DNA of 64,000 nucleotides from Thalassospira indica (lineage in GTDB: Bacteria; Pseudomonadota; Alphaproteobacteria; Rhodospirillales; Thalassospiraceae): the NCBI RefSeq assembly GCF_003403095.1, contig NZ_CP031555.1, forward strand, positions 1,778,001 to 1,842,000, written 5' to 3'. Numbering within the stretch: the stretch's first letter is position 1; the number at the start of each line of letters is the position of its first letter. This document shows positions 1 through 8,288 of this stretch, in pieces. A model generated the notes under the pieces. That model was not told where the DNA came from. It saw nothing but the letters and a program-made list of their open reading frames with translations, and did no database searches. The position numbers and the translations under genes are program-made.

Positions 1-1761
1 CCCGGAGCCATCAAGATAGCGTGCCTCGCCGGTCGCAGTGTTGCCCAGAACAGGTGACGTGCAGGCGGCACTGGCATAGGCAAAGGTGTTATTCTGTCGA
101 TCAACGATACCATACAGCATTGTCGCATATTGCCCGACAGGCAAAAGCCCCTTGAGATGACGATTAAGCCGCTGCAAATACACATCCGGAGTCTGATCGT
201 CGACTTGTTCGGACCATATCAGGGAATGCAGGCGGAAGGTGTTGAGTGCGGCACCAAGCCCGTGACCTGCGAAATCAACGATGTAAACGCCAAGCCGATG
301 GGCATCAATTGGTACTAACCCCCACATATCGCCGCCGAGCTCGGACGACATCTGGAATGTCGCACTGATCCGCATGCCGTAATCCATGCCGACCCCGCGA
401 TAGTGTTCCGGTGTCGGGTTCAGGTTTTCTTGCATGTTGCGCGCAAGTTCCAGTTCTGACTGGGTGCGTGCCTGATAGGCCTGAAGTTGTTGCACCAGCA
501 GCCGGTTTTCGAGATGGATCTTGGTGCGCGCGATCAGTTCTGCCTTGTTGAGCGGTTTGAGGATAAGGTCGGTTGCCCCGTCATCGAAAATGCGCGTGCG
601 TCCTTCGTTCTCTTCAAGCGCTGTTTGGGCGATGATCGGCGTTTTTGCAAAGGCAGGATCAGCACGGACGGCCTTGCATACGGCATAACCATCCAGTTTC
701 GGCATGATGATATCAAGAATGATCAGATCGGGATTATGCGCCTTGATCTGGGCAATCGCATCTTCGCCATCCTTGGCAAAAACCAGGTTGGTAAACCCGT
801 CAGCCCGGAGATAGGACGCAATGATTTCACGCGACAAGAGGGTGTCGTCGGCAATCAGGATGGTTGCGTTCTGTGCAATACGCAGTGCATCGGGCGACGT
901 CGTCAGGCGTGTTTCAAGATCATTGAGGAATGCCGTGTCGCCCAACGCCGTCGTGCTTTGACTGTCATCAAAAGTCAGTTCGATCGTTCGGCCATCCCGC
1001 AGAAAATTCACAGAGTGGCAGAGGCTTCTGATCAGGGGGAGGCCGCGGCCAAAGGTCGTGTCCTTACGCGAAATCGGGGCGGTTGCGTTTGCATCAGGCG
1101 GTGAAAATCCGTTGCCCTGATCATTGATGGTGATGACGACTTGGCCATTTTTGCGCCGACGTGCTGTCAGGATAATCGCACGGGCGCCATGGTGGCCGGA
1201 TGCAAGGCGGCGTTCGGTTTCTTCGCCGAGCTCCTTGAAGCGATCCATCGACAGATGGCCGCCGGTTGCAAGTTCGAGATTGCCATGTATGAGCGAGTTG
1301 GCAAACGCTTCCTGAACCGCCATTTCAACCGAGGACGCGACGCCATCACCAATCAGGCCGCGATGCCGAAGGCTGGTCACAAATTTGCGTGCCACCGGTA
1401 AATGATAGGCGCTGCGTGTTGAAAGACAGACCAGCAGGTCATGTTTTGGCAGTGATTTCTTACCGACCAGCGGTGCCAAGTCGCCAAGGTCGAGTTCGGG
1501 GAAACATTCGACAAAGGTGTCACAGTTCAGACGGATCAGGCTGCCAAGCCAGTCGCGACCGACCTGTGATGGCAAGATACAAAATGAAAAACGCCGTTGG
1601 CTTGAAAAATCCTCGGGCGATTGCCCGGATATGTATTTAGCTGCAGCTTCCGTCGCGTCCCAAAGGTTTATGCCAGCGACAAGCTTTGACAGGTCTTCTT
1701 GCGCGACGGAGTGCGGCACTGCAACCAAGTACTTTGCACGTGAGTCTCGGCCAACGGGCAT
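1..1761 (-). CDS. Partner-switching fusion: HATPase / receiver / PP2C phosphatase (3' end outside window)
   Basis: The visible 587 residues hold three modules. An RsbW-like GHKL ATPase/kinase fold lies near residues 120-260 (N-box E151/N155, G-boxes DQGNGF 214-219 and GRGLPLI 238-244). A CheY-like receiver spans about 298-410 (D305/D306, phospho-acceptor D350, T380, K402). A SpoIIE/RsbU PP2C phosphatase starts near 435 (GGDMWG 476-481, DFAGHG 496-501) and runs off the window edge. The start ATG lies 3 nt after the STAS stop, with a GGAAAA Shine-Dalgarno inside that gene. By family knowledge the protein should phosphorylate and dephosphorylate the STAS antagonist encoded just upstream, with the receiver taking input from a histidine kinase or HPt protein. 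Having opposing kinase and phosphatase domains in one chain is notable. The family call is firm; the pathway output is inferred. Confidence 0.88.
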   Translation of the reverse strand, partial: MPVGRDSRAKYLVAVPHSVAQEDLSKLVAGINLWDATEAAAKYISGQSPEDFSSQRRFSFCILPSQVGRDWLGSLIRLNCDTFVECFPELDLGDLAPLVGKKSLPKHDLLVCLSTRSAYHLPVARKFVTSLRHRGLIGDGVASSVEMAVQEAFANSLIHGNLELATGGHLSMDRFKELGEETERRLASGHHGARAIILTARRRKNGQVVITINDQGNGFSPPDANATAPISRKDTTFGRGLPLIRSLCHSVNFLRDGRTIELTFDDSQSTTALGDTAFLNDLETRLTTSPDALRIAQNATILIADDTLLSREIIASYLRADGFTNLVFAKDGEDAIAQIKAHNPDLIILDIIMPKLDGYAVCKAVRADPAFAKTPIIAQTALEENEGRTRIFDDGATDLILKPLNKAELIARTKIHLENRLLVQQLQAYQARTQSELELARNMQENLNPTPEHYRGVGMDYGMRISATFQMSSELGGDMWGLVPIDAHRLGVYIVDFAGHGLGAALNTFRLHSLIWSEQVDDQTPDVYLQRLNRHLKGLLPVGQYATMLYGIVDRQNNTFAYASAACTSPVLGNTATGEARYLDGSG

Positions 1762-1764
1762 TGG

Positions 1765-2070
1765 TTAGTTTTCCAGCTGGAACAAGGTATCGAAGCGGGC
1801 AACTTCAAGCATGCGCTTGACCTGTCCCTGTGCGCCACGCAGGATGACGTTTGTGTTGGATTTTTCGCCCTCGTCGCGTGCAAGCAGCAACATGCCAAGA
1901 CCGGCGGAATCAATGAAATCGACACCGGAAATGTCCAGAACAAGCGTCGATGAGCCATGTCCGCGAACTTCTTCGATCAGTTTGCGAAAGCTCGAATGAT
2001 CGCCGAATGTGAAGCGACCGGTCACTTCGACTGTGGTTGTTCCATTGGCGAAATCTGTCTTGTAATTCAA
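1765..2070 (-). CDS. STAS-domain anti-sigma factor antagonist
   Basis: A 101-residue single STAS domain of the SpoIIAA/RsbV type. The conserved segment DFIDSAGLG carries the serine that is normally phosphorylated in this family. The start is placed at a TTG preceded by AGGAGAG with 7-nt spacing. An upstream in-frame start would add 45 residues unlike any STAS domain, so the shorter form is preferred. The stop is followed within 3 nt by the start of the kinase/receiver/phosphatase fusion, so the two are almost certainly co-transcribed and work as a partner-switching pair. No sigma factor is visible in the window, so the final target is unknown. Confidence 0.85.
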   Translation of the reverse strand: MNYKTDFANGTTTVEVTGRFTFGDHSSFRKLIEEVRGHGSSTLVLDISGVDFIDSAGLGMLLLARDEGEKSNTNVILRGAQGQVKRMLEVARFDTLFQLEN

Positions 2071-2252
2071 GTCTGGACTCTCCTTGAAGCGTTTGGCCAG
2101 TGGCGGAATCCCGGCCAAGACTATGCTTTTCTTAACGTTAATCTGATTGTGTATGGTTTGGGTAGTGACTGCAATACATGTTAGTAGTTGTGAGATGAGC
2201 AACACTATCGGTATGCTGACCTACATTGGTATATCGGGATACGAACAAGAAA

Positions 2253-3863
2253 ATGCCAGAGCAGGCACGCATTGTAATTGTGGAAGATACGCTGTCGCTG
2301 GCGCGCGTGTATCAGGATTACTTGCGTGCCGACGGTCACGTTGTTGATCACGTCGTCAGTGGCACAAATGCCATAGAACGTTTACGCCATGATCCGCCGG
2401 ATGTCCTTGTTCTGGATCTTATTTTGCCCGATATGGACGGGCGCGAGGTTCTTCGTGCTGCCGCGCAAATCGCACCGGATTGCAAAATTGTTGTTATCAC
2501 GGCCCACGGATCAATCAATGTCGCGGTCGAGGCGATGCGCGAAGGGGCATGGGACTTCCTGTTAAAACCCTTCACCGCTGACAAGTTACGCGACACCGTG
2601 ACAAAGGCGATCAAAGGTGCGCCCGCCCTTCAGACTGCCCCGGATATTGATCTGGAAAGTCCCGATGCCGACGAGATGTATTTCGACATCATCGGCGGGT
2701 CGGAAAACATGCGTGATATCTATCGCATTATCGAAAATGCTGCCCCCAGCCGTGCGACTGTCTTTATCACCGGTGAGTCCGGTACCGGTAAGGAACTCGC
2801 CGCCGAGGCAATCCATCGTCGTTCGGAACGGGCAAAGGATCCGTTCATTCCGCTGAACTGCGGTGCCATTCCCAAAGACCTTATGGAAAGCGAGATTTTC
2901 GGTCACGTCAAAGGGGCGTTTACCGGTGCTGTTTCCGACCGCGAAGGGGCGGCACATCGTGCCGATGGCGGCACGCTGTTTCTGGATGAAATTTGCGAAA
3001 TGGACCTGGACCTGCAGACCAAGCTTCTGCGCTTTATCCAGACCGGGTCATTCCAGAAAGTCGGCGGCAGTTCGATAGAAAAAGTTGATGTGCGCTTTGT
3101 CTGTGCGACCAACCGCGATCCACTTGAAGAAGTTCGTTCCGGTCGGTTCCGTGAAGACCTTTATTACCGTTTGCACGTTATTCCGCTGCATATGCCGCCC
3201 CTGCGTGATCGCGATAACGATATCCTGCAAATTGCCAATTTCTATCTGCAACGCTTCACGCGCGAGGAAGGCCGCGATTTCGAACGGTTCAGTCCCGAAG
3301 TTTCCGCCCTGTTTGCTCGGTATTCCTGGCCGGGCAATATTCGCCAGTTGCAAAATATCATCCGCAACATTGTTGTGCTCAATAACGGGACCGAGGTGGC
3401 GCTTTCAATGGTGCCAAGGCCGGTCAATAGCGGCACTGACGGTGACCAGTTCGGGTCAGGGACGATTGAAGCCCCGCCACCCCATCCGGTCGTCTCAAAC
3501 GAGCCGGGCGGTCCCGGACGTCATTGGGCCGGTGATCCAGAGGCCCTGGCCTTCCTTGCCGGTGCCCGACAAATGCGCAAGGTTGTCGAAAACCATAATT
3601 CCGGGCGCAGCAACCAACTGCTTGGTGCTGGCGCGGGCGGCAACTTTGGGGACGAAGATCAAACTGCATTGTCGCCGTTAGCATCCGGTTCGGGAAGGCT
3701 GGGGTTTGGCGAGATCAGGCCGCTTTGGCAGGTTGAAAAACAGGCGATCGAAGAGGCGATTGAGCGTTGTGGCGGATCCATCCCGCGTGCAGCCGATGCC
3801 CTGGGTGTCAGCCCGTCAACAATCTATCGTAAAAAGCAATCCTGGGAAGAAAGTGGCCTTTAG
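2253..3863 (+). CDS. Sigma-54-dependent response regulator, LuxO/NtrC family
   Basis: A 536-residue activator with three domains: an N-terminal receiver (phospho-acceptor D55, K105), a central AAA+ domain (Walker A GESGTGKE 174-181, sigma-54 contact loop GAFTGA 221-226, Walker B TLFLDE 241-246) and a C-terminal Fis-type helix-turn-helix ending [19 protein letters not shown]. The long linker of about 100 residues between AAA+ and HTH is Gly/Pro-rich and probably flexible. The ATG at 2253 directly precedes the receiver sequence; an upstream in-frame TTG at 2226 is possible. The AAA+ segment reads most like LuxO. It is divergent from the STAS gene. A free HPt protein at 6068 is a plausible phosphodonor. 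Target promoters are not visible. Confidence 0.9.
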   Translation: MPEQARIVIVEDTLSLARVYQDYLRADGHVVDHVVSGTNAIERLRHDPPDVLVLDLILPDMDGREVLRAAAQIAPDCKIVVITAHGSINVAVEAMREGAWDFLLKPFTADKLRDTVTKAIKGAPALQTAPDIDLESPDADEMYFDIIGGSENMRDIYRIIENAAPSRATVFITGESGTGKELAAEAIHRRSERAKDPFIPLNCGAIPKDLMESEIFGHVKGAFTGAVSDREGAAHRADGGTLFLDEICEMDLDLQTKLLRFIQTGSFQKVGGSSIEKVDVRFVCATNRDPLEEVRSGRFREDLYYRLHVIPLHMPPLRDRDNDILQIANFYLQRFTREEGRDFERFSPEVSALFARYSWPGNIRQLQNIIRNIVVLNNGTEVALSMVPRPVNSGTDGDQFGSGTIEAPPPHPVVSNEPGGPGRHWAGDPEALAFLAGARQMRKVVENHNSGRSNQLLGAGAGGNFGDEDQTALSPLASGSGRLGFGEIRPLWQVEKQAIEEAIERCGGSIPRAADALGVSPSTIYRKKQSWEESGL

Positions 3864-3869
3864 GTCATT

Positions 3870-4970
3870 TTAGCGGTTTGGGCTGTGCCAATCTGCCATC
3901 GCCTCTGCAAGGCGTTTCCAGTCTGCATCGGTTCCGGGCAGGCCAAACCGAACCTTGTTTGCATCATGATCAAATAGCCGGACCAGAATGCCCCGGTGTC
4001 CGAGGTGATCTGCCAAGGCAACACAATCCTCGCCGTCGTAGTAGCGGAAAAGATCGGTGCCGCCTGATAGAGCCAGTCTGCTGTTCTTGGTGATGAGATC
4101 ATCAAGCCGCGCTGCGTCTGCCGTCAGACGTGTTCGGCTTTGCTGCTGCCAGTGCATATCGGAAAAAGCTTGTGCGCCCACGACCATGGTCGGGCCGGGA
4201 ATGGCCCATGGGCCAATGCGGCTTTCAAGATCAGTTGCAAGGTTGCGATCCATGACGGCACAGCCAAGTCGCGCCCCGGCAAGGCCGAAAAACTTGCCAA
4301 ATGAACGCAACACAATGGTGTTTTGCAATTGATCAATGCGCGAGCAAACCGATTGGTCCGGTTGGCAATCCATAAAGGCCTCATCGACCACAAGCCAGCA
4401 ATTGCGTGCATTTGCAAGTTTGCCCAGCTTGAAGATATCGTCAGGGGCAAACATGGCCCCGTCCGGGTTGTTGGGATTGACCAGGATGATGACTGTTCCC
4501 GTTTCGGCAGTGCTTAGAATATCCGTGGCCTTGGCAATCCTGTTAGCCGGATCGGTTTGGTGGGGTTGGCAATGGTACCCGGCACGTCGCCAGCACCGTT
4601 CATGTTCACCGTATGTCGGGCCCATGACATGGACGTTTTTAGTCGCCTGATCTGCCATCCGGTCTTTCAGCCAGAACGGGATCATCTGGATCAGGGCCTG
4701 TGTGCCCGGGGCGCAAACAAGATGATCTGTCGTCGGCAGGTGGTAATACTGCGTGGCTGCCGCTTTCAGGCCATCAAGCTCCGAGGTGAGTGGCAGGCGT
4801 TGCCAGTAGGCATTTTCAATATCGGGAACCGGGTAGGCTATCGGGTTGATACCGGTCGATAAATCCAACCAGTCGTTTGTTGGAATGCCATATCTGCTTG
4901 CCGCCCGATCAACTGCGCCACCGTGATTGATCGGCGGTTGTTGTTTGGGCGTGATATGGCTGTTTGTCAT
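3870..4970 (-). CDS. cobD: Threonine-phosphate decarboxylase (cobalamin biosynthesis), CobD/CobC type
   Basis: A 366-residue fold-type I PLP enzyme. It has the INHGG-type N-terminus, the LSTGINP substrate segment, the VNPNNPDG motif and the PLP-lysine segment SFGKFFGLAGARLG (K226). Family members decarboxylate L-threonine O-3-phosphate to (R)-1-amino-2-propanol phosphate for the cobalamin nucleotide loop. The start at MTNSHITPK is chosen because about 100 upstream in-frame codons lack family similarity and overlap the divergent gene. No other cob genes or cobalamin riboswitch are nearby, so this is an isolated pathway gene. Its stop is 6 nt from the convergent sigma-54 regulator stop. Confidence 0.85.
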   Translation of the reverse strand: MTNSHITPKQQPPINHGGAVDRAASRYGIPTNDWLDLSTGINPIAYPVPDIENAYWQRLPLTSELDGLKAAATQYYHLPTTDHLVCAPGTQALIQMIPFWLKDRMADQATKNVHVMGPTYGEHERCWRRAGYHCQPHQTDPANRIAKATDILSTAETGTVIILVNPNNPDGAMFAPDDIFKLGKLANARNCWLVVDEAFMDCQPDQSVCSRIDQLQNTIVLRSFGKFFGLAGARLGCAVMDRNLATDLESRIGPWAIPGPTMVVGAQAFSDMHWQQQSRTRLTADAARLDDLITKNSRLALSGGTDLFRYYDGEDCVALADHLGHRGILVRLFDHDANKVRFGLPGTDADWKRLAEAMADWHSPNR

Positions 4971-5087
4971 GATGGGGCCAGGCCTGATCGAAAGTGAACT
5001 GTCTGCGGTTTGGATCAAGTTTCCGCGCTTGCCATTGCGGAAAGTGCTGCGTATCGTCCGGCCATCCTCAATACCGGACATTTTCCC

Positions 5088-5981
5088 ATGATCACAGCCC
5101 AAAATGCCACCAACATTCAGGTATGGCAGAAGCTTAACCCGCAACTGTCGATTTCCAACGGTGTAAGTCCAGGCACCGAAGTCGCGGAAATTGGAGCCGA
5201 TAAAGGTGGTTTTGATGGGGGCGCGCTTTCTGAACGGTTTTGGGATGAGGGATATTTCCTGATCCACGATGTTTTGCCGGCGGGCGAGCTTGAAAAACTT
5301 CGTAAAGGGATTGAAGTGCTTGTTGCCAGTGGCCTGTCACCCGCGCTGATATATCTTTACGATGAAGCGTGGGATGTGTTTCGTCGTTTACGACCGCTTC
5401 TGACCCATTTTCTGGGCGATCGTATTGCGCTTTTGCCGCACTTCTGGGCGTGGCATGTCGATCCCGATGCTGATGGAAGTGGTTGGCCACCGCATCGCGA
5501 TTATCAGGGTGAAAGTACGATTGGCGATGAGATGCTGATCAGCCTTTCTCTTTGGGTGCCGCTAAGCAATGCCACGCCTGAAAATGGCTGTATGCATGTC
5601 TTGCCCCGCAATTTCGAAAAAGGTTACCCGGCACCGGTTTCAGAGCCGGGTGAGGTCCGCCTTCAAGACATTCGCGCCCTTCCGGCCAAGCCTGGTGCGG
5701 TGATGGGCTGGCGACAGGATCTTTATCATTGGGGTGGAAGGGCAAGCCCGTATGCCAGCGAACCCAGAATCAGCCTGTCAGTTGAATTTCAGAATGCCGC
5801 CTTTGATCCGCTTGCCGATCAATTGTTGGGACTTGATCATCCGCCGGTGTTTTTGGAACGTCTGGCGTTGATTGCCAAGCAGTTTGAAAAATACCGTCAT
5901 ATGCAATCAATGGATACCGAAACCCTTAAATGGGCAAATGACGTTGTGGACGCCTGTGCTACGATTAACCATATGCAGTAA
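5088..5981 (+). CDS. Phytanoyl-CoA dioxygenase (PhyH) family oxygenase
   Basis: A 297-residue Fe(II)/2-oxoglutarate-dependent oxygenase-like protein. The metal-binding HxD is seen in PPHRDYQG and the distal histidine in DLYHWGG. The segment SLWVPLSNATPENGCMHVLP is the usual core strand of PhyH proteins. The start is ATG 5088; an in-frame TTG at 5010 would add 26 residues. The gene is divergent from cobD with about 117 nt between the chosen starts. The substrate cannot be told from sequence. Related bacterial enzymes act on small hydrophobic or amino-acid-derived compounds. The family call is firm; no role is assigned. Confidence 0.8.
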   Translation: MITAQNATNIQVWQKLNPQLSISNGVSPGTEVAEIGADKGGFDGGALSERFWDEGYFLIHDVLPAGELEKLRKGIEVLVASGLSPALIYLYDEAWDVFRRLRPLLTHFLGDRIALLPHFWAWHVDPDADGSGWPPHRDYQGESTIGDEMLISLSLWVPLSNATPENGCMHVLPRNFEKGYPAPVSEPGEVRLQDIRALPAKPGAVMGWRQDLYHWGGRASPYASEPRISLSVEFQNAAFDPLADQLLGLDHPPVFLERLALIAKQFEKYRHMQSMDTETLKWANDVVDACATINHMQ

Positions 5982-6067
5982 AAGCCGGAATGCCCCCGAC
6001 TTGGCATTGGTTGAGTGGTGTTGTGCAAGACGTGATATTGTCTTGGGCTGCACAGAAAGGTTTGTCG

Positions 6068-6409
6068 ATGGAATTGATTGATAACGCCCGTTTTGACGAG
6101 TTGTGCCAGGCCCTTGGTAAGGATCAGGTATTGCTGTTGGTGAATTTGCTCCCGGCGTCCTACGACGAAGAGCGCGCCCGACTGATCGAAGCCGCAGCTA
6201 CAAAGGACCCTGATGGTATTAAACGGTCTGGACACGCCATCAAGGGGATGGCCAGAAATATGGCGGCGCCCGAACTTGCAGAAGCTGCATTGGCGTTTGA
6301 ACGTTTCGAGGGTGATTTCGATCCCGCGCTTGATGACAAGATCAAGGAACTCGACGGGATAACACAGCAGACGGTTGGCGCCATGCGCGCGCTCCTTGCC
6401 ACGCCATAG
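6068..6409 (+). CDS. HPt-domain phosphotransfer protein
   Basis: A 113-residue all-helical single HPt domain. The phospho-accepting histidine is H56 in GHAIKGMARNM, matching the HxxKGxxxxx pattern. The start ATG has an AAGG Shine-Dalgarno 8 nt upstream. It resembles LuxU-like free HPt proteins that pass phosphate from hybrid kinases to response regulators. No hybrid histidine kinase lies in the window; the nearest receivers are the sigma-54 regulator at 2253 and the fusion ending at 1761. It is followed by a strong terminator and so is probably transcribed alone or with the PhyH gene. Confidence 0.82.
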   Translation: MELIDNARFDELCQALGKDQVLLLVNLLPASYDEERARLIEAAATKDPDGIKRSGHAIKGMARNMAAPELAEAALAFERFEGDFDPALDDKIKELDGITQQTVGAMRALLATP

Positions 6410-6444
6410 CTGTTATCTGTTGCTTCAATCGTGTGAGTAACCCC

Positions 6445-6474
6445 AAAGGCAGATCAATTGGATCTGCCTTTTTC
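6445..6474 (+). terminator. Rho-independent terminator after the HPt gene
   Basis: The perfect stem AAGGCAGATC / GATCTGCCTT with an AATT loop is followed by a T-run, 36 nt after the HPt stop codon. Confidence 0.85.
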
Positions 6475-6646
6475 ATTATTTTTGCGAGATTACTCAGTTT
6501 GTTACGCCGTTTGGCGATGAAAAATGCGTTCCGGGGAATAGAAAATCAGGCAATTCCCCCTACATGAAATCTAGAACGGATTTTCATCCACCAGCACTGT
6601 ACGCAGTGCCAAGACTGCTTGTGACCGTCCCAACATGGAGGCAACA

Positions 6647-6847
6647 GTGGCGAGCTTTAATAAAATTTCTGGGCAAAAAGATCAGGAAACTTCTGCAAAG
6701 CGTCTTCACGGCGCGCCAAGTTACGACAAGTGGCGTCGAGATGATCTGTATCATTTGGCCGCGCAAAAAGGCATACAGAACCGGGCCAACATGTCGAACA
6801 AGGAATTGGTCGAAGCGTTGAAGCGTACGCAATCAACCGGCGGCTGA
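6647..6847 (+). CDS. Small Rho_N/SAP-like protein
   Basis: A 66-residue basic protein. The C-terminal half (WRRDDLYHLAAQKGI then MSNKELVEALKR) has the helix-extended-helix pattern of Rho N-terminal and SAP-type nucleic-acid-binding domains. The start is set at GTG 6647 because GGAGGC sits 5 nt upstream; the ATG at 6635 overlaps that Shine-Dalgarno. Proteins of this kind are common, short and uncharacterised in alphaproteobacteria. A DNA or RNA contact is a family inference. Nothing in its neighbours explains it. Confidence 0.65.
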   Translation: MASFNKISGQKDQETSAKRLHGAPSYDKWRRDDLYHLAAQKGIQNRANMSNKELVEALKRTQSTGG

Positions 6848-7047
6848 TCTCGCGTTTATTTTACCTCGATTTTGCAAAGAACCGGTTCCCATCCTGACAT
6901 CAAGTATGTATACCATCGTATATTATAACTAACCGGTCGGGGTGGAGGTCGCCTGTTGCTTCCGCCACCGTTTGCAGCTGTGGCATGGCGCGAGCATGCA
7001 CGCGTTGCCGGTTTGAAGCGATGTATTATAAATCGAGGTATGCCTAA

Positions 7048-8241
7048 GTGGGTTGTTTAGTCCGACGCTGTAGCCCGCAGCGAAAAGAGCAAGTACAGAA
7101 AATTGGTTTGAAGTCGTGCGCGGTGGTTGTGCTTTTCGTGCTTATGCTTTGGTGCATGCCATTGGCAACCCCACAAGCGACCGAGCATGACGCCACTGAC
7201 GTTCCAACCCGCGTCGCCTTTATCAATCCGGGTTATGGGGATCGCGGTTTCTGGAAGGATGTGCGCGACACCATGCAGGCGGCTTCAGATCAGTTTGGCT
7301 ATGAACTGATCGTTTTTGATAGCAACCGCGACAGCAAGATGATGATCGAAAGTGCGCAGAAGGTTTTTGCCCTTGAGCCCGCGCCTGACTACATCATTGC
7401 CGTTAACGAACATCAGCAGGGAATGCGCATCGTTCTGGAGGCAGAAGAACGGGGCATCCCGGTCATCATGTTGCTCAATGACCTGACAAAAGAGCAGAAG
7501 AACGCATATGGCTATCCGGGCAGGGACTTTGATCACTGGATATTCTCCCTGACGCCGGACAACGAGCGTGCCGGTTATGACATCGCCAAGTCCCTGATAG
7601 ATAGTGCACGTCTTCAAGCCGAAAATCGGCAACCAGCGCCGCTATGCCTGTTATCCATCGCCGGGGACAGCAAGACACCAGCCTCGCTTCAGCGATTGCA
7701 GGGACTTGATCATGCGCTTAGTCGTTTTCCGCTTCTTCGCGAACAGCGTCGTCTGGTGGCAAACTGGTCATACGATGAGGCATACCGTCAGACAGAAAAC
7801 TGGCTTAGACGGGGCGGATGCGTCGATGCGGTCTGGGCTGCCAATGATGATATTGCACTGGGTGCAATTGCGGCTCTGGAGAAAGCAGGGCGGAAACCCG
7901 GGAAAGACGTCTTTGTCGGTGGGCTGAACTGGTCACCCGCGGGGTTGCGCAACGTTGCAGACGGCAAGATGACCATGACCCACGGGGGGCACTTTTTTGC
8001 TGGCGCATGGGTCATGGTATTGCTTCATGATTACATTCATGGCGTTGAATTTCTTTCCCATCATCCCGAAATCTCTTTCAGGATGGAGGCGATCACACGC
8101 GAAAACATATCTCACTTTGTCGATGTCCTGGGCAGCAGGGATTGGAACAGCTTGGATTTTAAGGATTTTAGTATTGCCAATTCCCCATTCGGCACAGAGT
8201 ATAATTTTGTGTTACATCCCGGCGATGGCATGCGTGAATAG
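7048..8241 (+). CDS. Periplasmic sugar-binding-like protein (Peripla_BP_4 / LuxP-type fold)
   Basis: A 397-residue protein with a basic N-terminus and a hydrophobic signal segment at about residues 23-41, so it is exported. The mature part begins TRVAFINPGYGDRGFW, the type-I periplasmic-binding-protein start. The segment VDAVWAANDDIALGAIAALEKAG is the hallmark of the sugar-binding/LuxP family. There is no permease or ATPase nearby. Instead a membrane diguanylate cyclase starts 47 nt downstream, which points to a signalling rather than transport role. The GTG start has GAGG 9 nt upstream. The ligand is unknown. Confidence 0.82.
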   Translation: MGCLVRRCSPQRKEQVQKIGLKSCAVVVLFVLMLWCMPLATPQATEHDATDVPTRVAFINPGYGDRGFWKDVRDTMQAASDQFGYELIVFDSNRDSKMMIESAQKVFALEPAPDYIIAVNEHQQGMRIVLEAEERGIPVIMLLNDLTKEQKNAYGYPGRDFDHWIFSLTPDNERAGYDIAKSLIDSARLQAENRQPAPLCLLSIAGDSKTPASLQRLQGLDHALSRFPLLREQRRLVANWSYDEAYRQTENWLRRGGCVDAVWAANDDIALGAIAALEKAGRKPGKDVFVGGLNWSPAGLRNVADGKMTMTHGGHFFAGAWVMVLLHDYIHGVEFLSHHPEISFRMEAITRENISHFVDVLGSRDWNSLDFKDFSIANSPFGTEYNFVLHPGDGMRE

Positions 8242-8288
8242 CAAAAGCCATCATCAGGTAACTCTTTAGAAAGACAAGGTCGAGACGC

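Noticed and set aside
4971..5087. Cobalamin riboswitch before cobD
   Set aside because: No B12-box-like sequence or suitable fold is present, and the interval to the divergent gene is too short.
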